The notes under the pieces: generated by a model
What the model saw: the letters and a program-made list of their open reading frames with translations, nothing else
Databases searched by the model: none
What the model was told of the DNA's origin: nothing
Position numbers and translations under genes: made by a program
Assembly: GCA_050330055.1 (NCBI GenBank)
Contig: JBHJOF010000059.1
Span: 1-29,148 of the forward strand
DNA: 29,148 nt
Reading direction: 5' to 3'
DNA from: JBHJOF01 sp050330055
GTDB lineage: Bacteria; Pseudomonadota; Alphaproteobacteria; Kiloniellales; JAKSDN01
In this document: piece after piece, positions 1 through 8,330 of the stretch
Position numbering within the stretch: the first letter of the stretch is position 1
Layout: every line of letters starts with the position of its first letter

Positions 1-68
1 CGGGACCCATTGCCCTAGCAGCCGTTGATGCGCCAACGTCATTGGGTCCCGGGGACAAGCCCCGGGAC
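1..68. repeat. Palindromic intergenic repeat, cut by the window edge
   Basis: Positions 46-54 and 60-68 form a perfect 9-bp stem (GTCCCGGGG / CCCCGGGAC) with the 5-nt loop ACAAG. The first nine bases (CGGGACCCA) are the inverted copy of 43-51, so the element probably extends to the left of the window. Short GTCCCGGGG-type palindromes are common between genes in alphaproteobacteria. It lies beyond the 3' end of the yejABEF operon and could fold in that transcript, but no T-run follows it. Confidence 0.6.
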
Positions 69-141
69 GACAGTGGCGTGTGTAGAGGCGTCGCGAGGCT
101 ACCGCGCGAGATGCGTGAATCCTGTGGCCCCGCGGCACCTG

Positions 142-1791
142 CTACATGCTGACCACGTCGCCCTCGACCGCCTCGAGCTCGAAGGCGGCCTTCATCAGGG
201 CCTGGGTGTAGGGGGCGGTGGGCTGGTCGAAGATCTGGTCGGCCTGGCCCTGCTCGACCACCTGGCCCTGGCGCATGACGATGACCTCGTCGGCCAGCGC
301 GCGGACCACCTTCAGATCATGGCTGATGAAGAGGTAGGCCAGGTTGTGGCGATCCTGCAGGTCGCGCAGCAGGTCGACGATCTGCGCCTGCACCGACATG
401 TCGAGCGCCGAGGTCGGCTCGTCGAGCACGACGAAGCGCGGCTTCAGCACCATGGCGCGGGCGATGGCGACGCGCTGGCGCTGGCCGCCGGAGAACTCGT
501 GCGGATAGCGGTGCCGGCTCTCTGGATCGAGGCCGACCTCCTGCAGCGCGCCGATGATGAGCTGCTCGCGCTCCTCGGCGTTGCCGCCCAGGCCGTGCAC
601 CTTCAGGCCCTCCTCGACGATCTGGCCGACCGAGAGGCGCGGGCTGAGCGAGCCGTAGGGGTCCTGGAACACCACCTGCATCTCGCGGCGGAGCGGGCGC
701 AATGCCTTCGATTTCAGGCCCTGGATCGACTGGCCCTGGAAGCGGATTGCGCCCTTGCTGGACAGCAGTCGCAGCAGCGCCAGACCGAGCGTCGTCTTGC
801 CCGAGCCGCTCTCGCCCACCACGCCCACCGTGTGGCCGGCGCGCACCGTGACCGAGATGCCGTCGACCGCACGCACGTAGTCCACGGTGCGCTTCAGCAC
901 GCCGGCCTTGATCGGGAAATGGACCTTGACGTCCTCGCCTTCGACCACGACCGGCGCGTCGGGCAAGACCGGGGTCGGCTCGCCGGAGGGCTCGGCCTCC
1001 AGCAGCTTGCGGGTATAGAGGTGCCGCGGCGCCTCGAAGATCTGCTTGACCGGGCCCTGCTCGACGATCTCGCCCTGGGTCATGACGCAGACCTGGTCGG
1101 CCATCTTGCGCACGATCGAGAGGTCGTGGGTGATCAGCAGCAGGGCCATGCCGAAGCGGCGCTGCAGCTCCTTGAGCAGCTTCAGGATCTGCGCCTGGAT
1201 GGTGACGTCGAGGGCGGTGGTCGGCTCGTCGGCGATCAGCAGGTCGGGCTCGTTGGCCAGCGCCATGGCGATCATCACGCGCTGGCGCTGGCCGCCGGAC
1301 AGCTCGTGCGGATAGGCGTGGAGCCGCTTCAGCGGCTCCTGGATGCCGACCAGGTCGAGCAGTTCCAGGGTGCGCGCGCGCGCCGCGCTCTGGTTCATCG
1401 CCTTGTGCAGGATCAGAGTTTCGTTGATCTGCTTCTCGACCGTGTGCAGCGGGTTGAGCGAGGTCATCGGCTCCTGGAAGATCATGGCGATCTCGTCGCC
1501 GCGCACGTCGCGCAGCTTGTGGAAGGGCGCGCCGATCAGCTCTTCGCCCTTGAAGAGGATCGAGCTGCCGGCCGGGTGGCTCGCCGCCGGATAGGGCAGC
1601 AGCTGCAGGATGGAGAGCGCGGTCACCGACTTGCCGGAGCCGCTCTCGCCGACCAGGGCCAGGGTCTCGCCCTTGCTGATGTCGAAGCTGGCGCCCTTGA
1701 CCGCCGGCACCGCTGCGCCCGACATGCGGAAGGAAACGCCCAGATTGTGCACCTGCAGCAGCGGCGCGCCGCCCGCTTGGCCTTGATTCAT
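142..1791 (-). CDS. yejF: Peptide-type ABC transporter, double ATPase subunit YejF
   Basis: This 549-residue protein is the energy-coupling subunit of a YejABEF importer and acts on the cytoplasmic face of the inner membrane. It holds two complete ABC ATPase domains in one chain, as expected for YejF. Domain 1 has Walker A GESGSGKS at 48-55, signature LSGGQ at 164-168 and Walker B LLIADEP near 184-190. Domain 2 has Walker A GESGSGKT at 326-333, signature FSGGQ at 433-437 and Walker B VVLDEP near 454-459. The ATG overlaps the yejE stop (ATGA), and GGGAGG lies 6 nt before it, which fixes the start and implies translational coupling. It is the last gene of the operon. In enterobacteria YejABEF imports microcin C and other oligopeptides; in Brucella it is linked to antimicrobial-peptide resistance. 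The substrate here is not shown by the sequence. Confidence 0.93.
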   Translation of the reverse strand: MNQGQAGGAPLLQVHNLGVSFRMSGAAVPAVKGASFDISKGETLALVGESGSGKSVTALSILQLLPYPAASHPAGSSILFKGEELIGAPFHKLRDVRGDEIAMIFQEPMTSLNPLHTVEKQINETLILHKAMNQSAARARTLELLDLVGIQEPLKRLHAYPHELSGGQRQRVMIAMALANEPDLLIADEPTTALDVTIQAQILKLLKELQRRFGMALLLITHDLSIVRKMADQVCVMTQGEIVEQGPVKQIFEAPRHLYTRKLLEAEPSGEPTPVLPDAPVVVEGEDVKVHFPIKAGVLKRTVDYVRAVDGISVTVRAGHTVGVVGESGSGKTTLGLALLRLLSSKGAIRFQGQSIQGLKSKALRPLRREMQVVFQDPYGSLSPRLSVGQIVEEGLKVHGLGGNAEEREQLIIGALQEVGLDPESRHRYPHEFSGGQRQRVAIARAMVLKPRFVVLDEPTSALDMSVQAQIVDLLRDLQDRHNLAYLFISHDLKVVRALADEVIVMRQGQVVEQGQADQIFDQPTAPYTQALMKAAFELEAVEGDVVSM

Positions 1792-2930
1792 CGGCCGCCT
1801 CCCGTCGCTTGTGGCTGTGCTTGCGCGTGCGGCGTGGTGGTGACGCCGGGCTCGGCTGGCGGCGGCTGGCCGGCGAACAGCTTGCGCGGGTCGAAGGCGT
1901 CGCGCACCGCCTCGCCGATGAAGACCAGCAGGCTCAGCATGATGGCGATGACGAAGAAGCCAGTGAGGCCGAGCCAGGGCGCCTGCAGGTTGGCCTTGCC
2001 CTGGGCCAGCAGCTCGCCCAGCGAGGCCGAGCCCGGCGGCAGGCCGAAGCCGATGAAATCGAGCGCCGTCAGCGTGGTGATCGAGCCCGACAGGATGAAC
2101 GGCAGGAAGGTGATGGTCGCGACCATTGCGTTGGGCAGCACGTGGCGAAACATGATGGTCAGGTTGCCGACGCCCAGCGCGCGCGCCGCCCGCACGTAGT
2201 CGAAGTTGCGCACCTTGAGGAACTCGGCGCGCACCACGCCGACCAGCCCCATCCAGGAGAACAGCAGCATGAGTCCGAGCAGCCACCAGAAGTTCGGCTC
2301 CACCACGCTGGCCATGATGATCAGCAGGTAGAGGATCGGCAGGCCCGACCAGATCTCGATGAAGCGCTGAAACAGGAGGTCGATCCAGCCGCCGAAGTAG
2401 CCCTGTATGGCGCCGGCGGCGACGCCGACGATCGAGGAGAACGCGGTCAGCACGAGGCCGAACAGGACCGAGATGCGGAAGCCGTAGATCAGCCGCGCCG
2501 TGACGTCGCGGGCTTGGTCGTCGGTGCCGAGCCAGTGCTCGGCGTCGGGCGGCGAGGGCGCCGGCTGCGGCAGGTCCCAGGCCACGGTGCGGTGGTTGTA
2601 GTGGATCGGCGGATTGATCATCCAGCCCCTCTCGTCGATCAACTCGACCACGAAGGGGTCGCGGTAGTCCGCCTCGGTCTCGAACATGCCGCCGAAGGCG
2701 GTCTCCGGATAGGCCTTCAAGATCGGAAGGTAGAAGCCGCCGTCATAGTAGACCAGGATCGGCCGGTCGTTGGCGATCAGCTCGGCGAAGAGGCTCAGCA
2801 CGAAGAGAACGAGGAAGATCCAGAGCGACCAGAAGCCGCGTCGGTTGGCCCGGAAGTTGTGCAGCCGCCGCCGCGTGATCGGCGAGATCGCGATGCCGAG
2901 GAAGCGGTCGCCGGGCGCGCGCGGGCTCAT
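1788..2930 (-). CDS. yejE: Peptide-type ABC transporter, permease YejE
   Basis: This 380-residue inner-membrane permease pairs with YejB to form the transport channel. A first transmembrane helix at about 28-46 is followed by a long periplasmic stretch to about 135, as in YejE/OppC permeases, and then a five-helix BPD_transp_1 core. The ATPase-contacting EAA loop is visible in the region RAARALGVGNLTI. The start at 2930 is chosen because AAGGGG lies 7 nt upstream and residue 1 begins the conserved N-terminus. The frame stays open for 44 more codons to 3062, but that part translates the palindromic repeat at 2951-3053 into Pro/Gly/Arg-rich sequence and is almost certainly not protein. It overlaps yejF by 4 bp. 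The gap to yejB is about 170 bp, unusually wide for this operon, because the repeat sits in it. The last 25 or so residues are a Pro/Gln/Thr-rich tail. Confidence 0.92.
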   Translation of the reverse strand: MSPRAPGDRFLGIAISPITRRRLHNFRANRRGFWSLWIFLVLFVLSLFAELIANDRPILVYYDGGFYLPILKAYPETAFGGMFETEADYRDPFVVELIDERGWMINPPIHYNHRTVAWDLPQPAPSPPDAEHWLGTDDQARDVTARLIYGFRISVLFGLVLTAFSSIVGVAAGAIQGYFGGWIDLLFQRFIEIWSGLPILYLLIIMASVVEPNFWWLLGLMLLFSWMGLVGVVRAEFLKVRNFDYVRAARALGVGNLTIMFRHVLPNAMVATITFLPFILSGSITTLTALDFIGFGLPPGSASLGELLAQGKANLQAPWLGLTGFFVIAIMLSLLVFIGEAVRDAFDPRKLFAGQPPPAEPGVTTTPHAQAQPQATGGGR

Positions 2931-2950
2931 GGGCGAACCCCTTTTCGCTC

Positions 2951-3053
2951 GCCCCCCACCCCGGCCCTCCCCCTCGAGGGGGGAGGGAGAGGATGATGCC
3001 GAGCGCCACTCAAGTCCCCTCCCCCCTCGAGGGGGAGGGTTAGGGAGGGGGGC
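2951..3053. repeat. Long palindromic element in the yejB-yejE gap
   Basis: Two arms face each other. Each contains a CCCCCTCGAGGGGG-type palindrome, and the outer ends are GCCCCCC (2951) and GGGGGGC (3053). Reversing the right arm gives nearly the left arm, with a few mismatches near the outer third. The design matches the elements at 21751-21905 and 24224-24380: a C-rich outer arm, then a self-complementary inner core, then a short spacer, then the mirror image. The core here is CTCGAG instead of CTCAAG/CTTGAG. In mRNA it would make strong hairpins between yejB and yejE. Confidence 0.75.
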
Positions 3054-3099
3054 ACACCGCAAAGCGGTAACGCGATGAGAGGCAGAGAGAGTCCCACCC

Positions 3100-4185
3100 T
3101 CACACCTCCCGGCTCTCGAAGTCGATGCGCGGGTCGACGAGGGTGTAGGTCAGGTCACCGACCAGGTTCATCAGCAGCCCTAGCAGCGAGAAGAAGTAGA
3201 GCGTGGCGAACATCACCGGATAGTCGCGGTTGAGCGCCGCCTCGAAGCCGAGCAGGCCGAGGCCGTCGAGCGAGAAGATCACCTCGATCAGCAGGGCGCC
3301 GGTGAAGAGCACGCTGATGAAAGCGCTGGGAAATCCGGCGATGACGATCAGCATGGCGTTGCGGAACACGTGGCCATAGAGCACGCGGCCCTCGGTCAGG
3401 CCCTTGGAGCGCGCCGTGACCACGTACTGCTGGCCGATCTGATCGAGGAAGGAGTTCTTGGTTAGCATGGTCAGTCCGGCAAAGCCGCTGATCACCATGG
3501 CCGTGACGGGCAGCACCATGTGCCAGAGGTAGTCGAGGATCTTCGCCGGCCAGGACAGCTCGCTCCAATTCTCCGATACCAGGCCGCGCAAGGGGAACCA
3601 GTCGAGATAGCTGCCGCCGGCGAACAGCACCAGCAGGAAGATGGCGAAGAGGAAGTTCGGCACCGCGTAGCCGACGATCACGACGCCGCTGGTCCAGACG
3701 TCGAAGCGCGAGCCGTCGCGCACCGCCTTGACGATGCCGAGCGGGATCGAGATCAGGTAGACCAGCAGGGTGGTCCAGATGCCGAGCGAGATCGATACCG
3801 GCATCTTCTGGATCACCAGCTCGACCACGTTCTGGTCGCGGAAGAAGGACTGGCCGAAGTCGAAGCGCAGGTAGTTGCCCATCATCAGCAGGAAGCGCTC
3901 GTGCGCCGGCTTGTCGAAGCCGAACATCGTCTCGATCTCGGCGACGAACTCCTCGGGCAGCCCCTGGCGGCCGCGGTAGCCGCCGCCTTCGTCGCTCCGC
4001 CCGGCCACGTCGATGCTTTCGCCGGACACCCGGCCGACGATATCGACGCCGGCACCGGTGATCTGGGCGATCATCTGCTCGACCGGCCCGCCGGGCGCCG
4101 CCTGGATCACGACGAAGTTGATGATCATGATGCCGAGCAGGGTCGGCACGATCAGGATCAGGCGGCGGATGATATAGGCCAGCAT
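3100..4185 (-). CDS. yejB: Peptide-type ABC transporter, permease YejB
   Basis: This 361-residue inner-membrane permease (E. coli YejB is of similar length) is the partner of YejE. The N-terminal helix is MLAYIIRRLILIVPTLLGIM followed by the usual hydrophobic continuation. Residues of about 45-85 form the hydrophilic Gly/Asp-rich insertion typical of YejB, and the permease core with an EAA loop (VVTARSKGLTEGRVLYGHV) follows. The start at 4185 is supported by GGGGA 6 nt upstream and by the 12-bp gap to the yejA stop. It is the second gene of the operon. I see no defects. Confidence 0.93.
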   Translation of the reverse strand: MLAYIIRRLILIVPTLLGIMIINFVVIQAAPGGPVEQMIAQITGAGVDIVGRVSGESIDVAGRSDEGGGYRGRQGLPEEFVAEIETMFGFDKPAHERFLLMMGNYLRFDFGQSFFRDQNVVELVIQKMPVSISLGIWTTLLVYLISIPLGIVKAVRDGSRFDVWTSGVVIVGYAVPNFLFAIFLLVLFAGGSYLDWFPLRGLVSENWSELSWPAKILDYLWHMVLPVTAMVISGFAGLTMLTKNSFLDQIGQQYVVTARSKGLTEGRVLYGHVFRNAMLIVIAGFPSAFISVLFTGALLIEVIFSLDGLGLLGFEAALNRDYPVMFATLYFFSLLGLLMNLVGDLTYTLVDPRIDFESREV

Positions 4186-4197
4186 CGCTGTCCCCGC

Positions 4198-6210
4198 TCA
4201 GCCGTGCGACCGGCGCAGCACCTGGCGCACGGCGAAGAAGCCGGCGACCAGGGCCACGCCCAGCGCCAGGAAGCCCAGGGAATCGGCCAGGCCGCCCCGA
4301 TCGCCGGACGCGCCTCCGTCGCCGCCGGCCTCGGCTACGGCCGCGCGCCGCGTCCGCAGCGCTTCGACCTTGGCCGGGTCGTTCCACCAGTTCGTGATCG
4401 ACGGTCCGTTCACCGGTACCGTCTCCGGGCGGCCGAACTTGTCCCAGAAGACCAGGCGGTCGAAGGGTGCCGCCAGGTTGGGCACGCTGTAGTGGCCCCA
4501 CAGCAGCACCCGGTCGAGGGCTTGCGTGGTGGCGACCAGGGTCTCCCGATCTGGTGCCGAGATGACCATCTCGATCAGCTCGTCGACCACCGGGTCGCGA
4601 ATGCCCCAGTAGTTGCGGCTGCCCGCATCCTCGGCGGCGGCCGAGCCCCACCAGATGCGCTGCTCGTTGCCCGGCGACAGCGACTGGGCCGAGCCGCAGA
4701 CGATCATGTCGAAGTCGAAGGCGCGCAGGCGGTTGATGTACTGCGAGGTGTCGACGAGGCGCAGGCGCACGTCCATGCCGAGCCGGCGCAGATTGCGCAT
4801 GTAGGGCAGGATGGCGCGCTCCAGCGCCTTCTGCTGGATCAGGAACTCGAACCTGAAGGGCTGGCCGGTATCCTCCTTGACCAGCTTCATGTCGCGCACC
4901 ACCCAGCCGGCCTCGGCGAGCAGCTCGAAGGCGCGCTCCAGATTCTTGCGCGGCCAGCCCGAGCCGTCCGTAGTCGGGGGCTCGTAGGCTTGCGTGAAGA
5001 CTTCGTCGGGCACGCGGCCGCGATAGGGTTCGAGGATTTCGAGCTCGAGGCCGCTCGGCAGGTCGCCGGACGCCAGCTCGGTGCTGAAGAAATAGCTGTC
5101 GGGGTGAACGTACTGACCGTAGTAGATGCGCTCGTTGGTCCAGCTGAAGTCGTAGGCATAGGCCATGGCCTGGCGCAGGTCGCGGTTCTGGAACAGCGGC
5201 CGGCGGGTATTCATGCAGAAGCCCTGCATCTGCCCGGAGCTGTGGTCCTCGAATCGCTCCTTGATCAGCCAGCCCTGACGGACGGCCGGCACCTCGTAGG
5301 CGGTTGCCCATTCCTTGGCCGAGTTTTCGGAGAAATAGTCGATGTTGCCAGCCTTCAGGGCCTCTCGCACCACGGTCTGGTCGCGGAAGTAGTCGTAGCG
5401 GATGCGGTCGAAGTTGTGGCGGCCCCGTTTCACCGGCAGGTCGCGGCCCCAGTAGTCCTCGACCCGCTCCAGCTCGACGAAGCGGCCCGCCTCGAACCTG
5501 GCGATGCGATAGGGGCCGCTGGCCAGCGGCGGCTCGAGCGTCGTCCTGCTGAAGTCGCGGGTCTCCCAGTAGTGCTTGGGCAGTATCGGCATGTCGCCAC
5601 CAACGATCAGCGGCAGCTCGCGGTTGACCGTGCCGGCGAAGGTAAACTTGACCCGTCGCTCGCCGACCTTCTCGGCTGTCAGCACGTCCTGGAAATAGAA
5701 GCGATAGACCGGGCTCGCCTTCTCCTTGATGGTCTGCAGCGAGAAGATCACGTCGTCGACGGTGATCGGCACGCCGTCGTGCCAGCGCGCCTCGGGGCGC
5801 AGGGTGAAGATCACCCAGGAGCGGTCTTCCGGCCACTCGATCGATTCGGCAATCAGGCCATAGAGCGTGAAGGCCTCGTCCTCGCCGCGTTCCAGCAAGG
5901 ACTCGTTGCCGGCGCCGACCGCCGGGTCGCCCCTGGCAATGTAGGGATTGAAGCTGTCGAACGAGCCTGCCGCGCTGAGCCGCAGCACGCCGCCCTTGGG
6001 CGCGTTGGGATTGACGTAGGGAAAGTGGGTGAAGCCGGCGTCGTACTTTGGCGCGCCGTGCATGGCGATGGCGTGCGCCTTGTGCGGCAGGCTGTTCTGC
6101 TCGACCGCGGCCACCGGCACCGCCGGCATCTGCTGCTGTGCCCAGGCACTGCCGGAGCCGGCCGCGATCAGCAGCAGCGCAAGGGCAGGGGCGGACAGCG
6201 CAGGCTTCAT
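4198..6210 (-). CDS. yejA: Extracellular solute-binding protein YejA with a C-terminal membrane segment
   Basis: This 670-residue periplasmic peptide-binding protein belongs to the SBP family 5/YejA type. The start at 6210 gives a clean signal peptide (Lys-3, a hydrophobic Leu/Ala core to about residue 20, SAWA-QQ cleavage near 24) and has AAGAGG 4 nt upstream. An in-frame upstream ATG at 6246 would bury that signal. The body carries family features such as the GFTHFPYVNPNAPKGG region near the mature N-terminus. Unusually, the binding domain ends near residue 610 and is followed by a Gly/Ala/Arg-rich linker. A single hydrophobic helix comes next (about 641-663, GFLALGVALVAGFFAV), ending in RRSHG. 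Usual YejA proteins are about 600 residues and end at the binding domain, so this one is predicted to be tethered to the inner membrane. First gene of yejABEF. Confidence 0.92.
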   Translation of the reverse strand: MKPALSAPALALLLIAAGSGSAWAQQQMPAVPVAAVEQNSLPHKAHAIAMHGAPKYDAGFTHFPYVNPNAPKGGVLRLSAAGSFDSFNPYIARGDPAVGAGNESLLERGEDEAFTLYGLIAESIEWPEDRSWVIFTLRPEARWHDGVPITVDDVIFSLQTIKEKASPVYRFYFQDVLTAEKVGERRVKFTFAGTVNRELPLIVGGDMPILPKHYWETRDFSRTTLEPPLASGPYRIARFEAGRFVELERVEDYWGRDLPVKRGRHNFDRIRYDYFRDQTVVREALKAGNIDYFSENSAKEWATAYEVPAVRQGWLIKERFEDHSSGQMQGFCMNTRRPLFQNRDLRQAMAYAYDFSWTNERIYYGQYVHPDSYFFSTELASGDLPSGLELEILEPYRGRVPDEVFTQAYEPPTTDGSGWPRKNLERAFELLAEAGWVVRDMKLVKEDTGQPFRFEFLIQQKALERAILPYMRNLRRLGMDVRLRLVDTSQYINRLRAFDFDMIVCGSAQSLSPGNEQRIWWGSAAAEDAGSRNYWGIRDPVVDELIEMVISAPDRETLVATTQALDRVLLWGHYSVPNLAAPFDRLVFWDKFGRPETVPVNGPSITNWWNDPAKVEALRTRRAAVAEAGGDGGASGDRGGLADSLGFLALGVALVAGFFAVRQVLRRSHG

Positions 6211-6240
6211 GCAGCCTCTTGTGGTGACGCCGGGCCTGGT

Positions 6241-6286
6241 TGACACGCCGGTGTCATCTTACCGGGGGTGTCACCTTACCGGGTAA
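6241..6286. promoter_or_regulatory. Operator-like array upstream of yejA
   Basis: Three overlapping signals lie 31-76 bp upstream of the yejA ATG. One is a dyad TGACAC-GCCG-GTGTCA (6241-6256). Another is a 17-bp tandem direct repeat GGTGTCAYCTTACCGGG (6250-6266 and 6267-6283, one mismatch). The third is a short palindrome TTACC-G-GGTAA (6276-6286). The density of symmetry suggests binding of a dimeric regulator at the yejABEF promoter. I cannot name the regulator and see no clear -10/-35 pair. Confidence 0.45.
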
Positions 6287-6338
6287 ACGGCGCCTTTCCT
6301 ATGTTGCAACACGGTCGTAACGACAACATTGTGGCGAT

Positions 6339-7151
6339 CTAACGGCCGTCAAGCAGGGCCAGCGCCTCACCGTGCACGCGGCGGTCGCCGGCGGCAACAA
6401 TCCGACCGTCCGAGTGGAGATCGAGCGGCCGGCCCTGCCAGTCGGTCATCACGCCGCCGGCGCCCTCGACAACCGGCACCAGCGGCAGGAAGTCGTAAGG
6501 GCCCATGGTGGCCTCGATTACCAGGTCGGTGAAACCGTCGGCCAGCAGCCCGTAGTTATAGCAGTCGCCGCCGTAGAGCGGCATCCTCGCCGCCCCGCGG
6601 ACCCGCGCGAAGGCGGCGAAGTGCTGCTCGAACATGTGCGGCGAGGAGGCCGAGAGGACCGCCTGATCGAGCGCCGGGCAGGCCCGCACGCGCGATTCGG
6701 CGCTGCCCGCCGGGCTCTGCCGCCGGGTCGGTCGGCCGCTGGCGCCGATCCAGCGCTCGCCCAGCATTGGCATGTCGATGATGCCCAGCACCGGACTGCC
6801 CTCGTGCAGCAGGGCGATCAGGGTGCCGAACAGGGGATTGGCGGTGATGAAGCGCTTGGTGCCGTCGACTGGATCGAGCACCCAGACATGGCTGGCCTCG
6901 GGCCGGTCGTGGCCCTGCTCCTCGCCGACCACGCCGTGGTCGGGATAGGCCTCGGCGATGAGGGAACGCATGGCGGCCTCGGCCTCGCGGTCGGCCCGTG
7001 TGACCGGCGAGCGGTCCGGCTTGACGTCGACCGCGACCGGGGTGCGGAACAGCGGCCGAATCACCGACCGCGCCGTCTCGGCCAGGCGCTCACCGAAGGC
7101 GATGAAGGAGTCGGGGCAGGACGCGGGGCCGCTCACCATCTTGGGCATCAT
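6339..7151 (-). CDS. hisN: Inositol-monophosphatase-family phosphatase, probably histidinol-phosphatase
   Basis: This protein of about 270 residues is a Mg-dependent, Li-sensitive-type phosphatase. All three metal motifs are present: GEE at 76-78, DPVDGT at 93-98, and the late Asp in PYDFLPLVPVVEGAGG (Asp about 220). DPVDGTKRFITxNPLFGTLIAL and PYDFxxLVPVVEGAGG are typical of the HisN-type histidinol-phosphatase branch rather than SuhB, whose motif is WD-AAG. The likely reaction is histidinol phosphate to histidinol, the penultimate step block of histidine synthesis; other sugar phosphates remain possible. The start is uncertain: ATG at 7151, 7148 or 7139, or TTG at 7163, none with a strong ribosome site. 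The gene lies alone between yejA and the cytochrome c gene on the same strand, with 51 bp to the cytochrome stop. Confidence 0.82.
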   Translation of the reverse strand: MMPKMVSGPASCPDSFIAFGERLAETARSVIRPLFRTPVAVDVKPDRSPVTRADREAEAAMRSLIAEAYPDHGVVGEEQGHDRPEASHVWVLDPVDGTKRFITANPLFGTLIALLHEGSPVLGIIDMPMLGERWIGASGRPTRRQSPAGSAESRVRACPALDQAVLSASSPHMFEQHFAAFARVRGAARMPLYGGDCYNYGLLADGFTDLVIEATMGPYDFLPLVPVVEGAGGVMTDWQGRPLDLHSDGRIVAAGDRRVHGEALALLDGR

Positions 7152-7202
7152 CTCGGGCGGCAAACACTCTTGGCCGGATCGGGCCCCGGCGCCGCGCCGC
7201 CG

Positions 7203-8225
7203 TTACTCAGGCAGCGGCGGCGGGTCGTCGCTGAAGGTCCGCAGATAGGCGATCAGCGCGGCGCGCTCCTCGGGCTTCTTGAGCCCGGCGAAGACCATTT
7301 TGTTGCCGGGCGCGAAATCCCTGGGGCTCTCGATATAGCTGGAGAGTTTCTCGTAGGTCCAGGTCTCGTCCGCCATGTCCTGCAGCGCCTGGGAATAGTT
7401 GTAGTCGTCGCGGTGCGCCACCGGTCCGCCGATCACGCCATAGAGATTGGGGCCGATCTTGTTCGGACCGCCTTGCTCGAAGGTGTGGCAGGCGGTGCAC
7501 TTGCGCGCCACCCTGGCCCCCGCTTCGGGGTCGGCCGCGGCCAGCAGCGGGCCCAGGCCCGAGGCGTCGGCGGCAGCCTGCTGCGCGTCATCGGCCTCAT
7601 CCTGCGCCGCTTCGCCTGCCTCATCGGCGGCCTCGCTCGCGCCCTCCGCGGTTTCTTCCGCTGTCTCTTGCACCGCCTGAATCTCTTCCTCGGTCGGCAG
7701 CGGCATGGGGCTGTCCGACAGGCCGCGCAGATAGGCGATCAGGTCGGCTCGCTCTTCGACCCTCCTTACACCGGCGAAGCTCATCTTGGTGCCGGGCGCG
7801 AAGCCCTTCGGGTCGGCGACGAAGTGGTTCAGCGCCTCATAGCTCCAGTCGCCTTCCATATCCTGCAGTGCCGCGGAGAAGGAGAAGCCGCTGACCCCGG
7901 CGATATCGCGGCCGACCACGCCGTAGAGGTTGGGACCGATCCTGTTGGCGCCGCCCTGGTCGAAGGTGTGGCAGGCTGTGCACTTGCGGGCGGCCGTCTC
8001 GCCCGCCGCTGGATCGGCCGACGCCAGCAGCGGCAGCACGGGCTCGGGGCCGGTTGGCGCGGCCGGCTTGCCATCCTCCACCGGCTCGGCGGTAGCGACG
8101 ACGTAGACGTTCTCTTCCAGCCCGGGAGTATGGGTCAGCAGCTCGGCGATGAAGCCGCTGAACATCGCGATGACGGCGGCTGTCAGCACCGCTGCGGCGA
8201 ACTTGTTGAACTCGAGCGACGCCAT
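7203..8225 (-). CDS. Membrane-anchored tandem dihaem cytochrome c
   Basis: This 340-residue electron carrier faces the periplasm. An uncleaved-type N-terminal helix (about 8-30) anchors it. Two class I cytochrome c domains follow, each with a haem-binding CTACH (82-86 and 243-247), a conserved GPNLYGV after it, and a Met axial ligand in KMSFAG/KMVFAG (Met-148 and Met-310). Between them (about 172-222) runs an acidic Glu/Ala/Asp-rich linker, probably flexible. The two domains are clearly duplicates of each other. The single-domain relative is the membrane-bound CycM/c552 type that shuttles electrons from bc1 to aa3 oxidase. The start ATG has GGGGGAAGGG directly upstream. The gene is divergent from kdsB, an arrangement I recall from other alphaproteobacteria. 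What the second haem adds is unknown. Confidence 0.9.
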   Translation of the reverse strand: MASLEFNKFAAAVLTAAVIAMFSGFIAELLTHTPGLEENVYVVATAEPVEDGKPAAPTGPEPVLPLLASADPAAGETAARKCTACHTFDQGGANRIGPNLYGVVGRDIAGVSGFSFSAALQDMEGDWSYEALNHFVADPKGFAPGTKMSFAGVRRVEERADLIAYLRGLSDSPMPLPTEEEIQAVQETAEETAEGASEAADEAGEAAQDEADDAQQAAADASGLGPLLAAADPEAGARVARKCTACHTFEQGGPNKIGPNLYGVIGGPVAHRDDYNYSQALQDMADETWTYEKLSSYIESPRDFAPGNKMVFAGLKKPEERAALIAYLRTFSDDPPPLPE

Positions 8226-8330
8226 CCCTTCCCCCTAGCGGAACCGGTTCATTGCAGCCGGAACTTAGCCTCAGGGCCCCCGCCGTTCAATCCCTGCCGA
8301 TCCCATTCGTCCATTCAACAGTGGCCGGTC

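Noticed and set aside
25..2199. Long plus-strand open frame of over 700 codons opposite yejF and yejE
   Set aside because: Antisense to two clear ABC-transporter genes. Its product is a compositionally odd Asp/Leu/His/Arg-rich chain with no family motif, as GC-rich codon bias produces in this frame.
3520..6243. Plus-strand open frame of over 900 codons opposite yejA and yejB
   Set aside because: Same artefact: the shadow of GC3-rich genes, with no start context and no domains.
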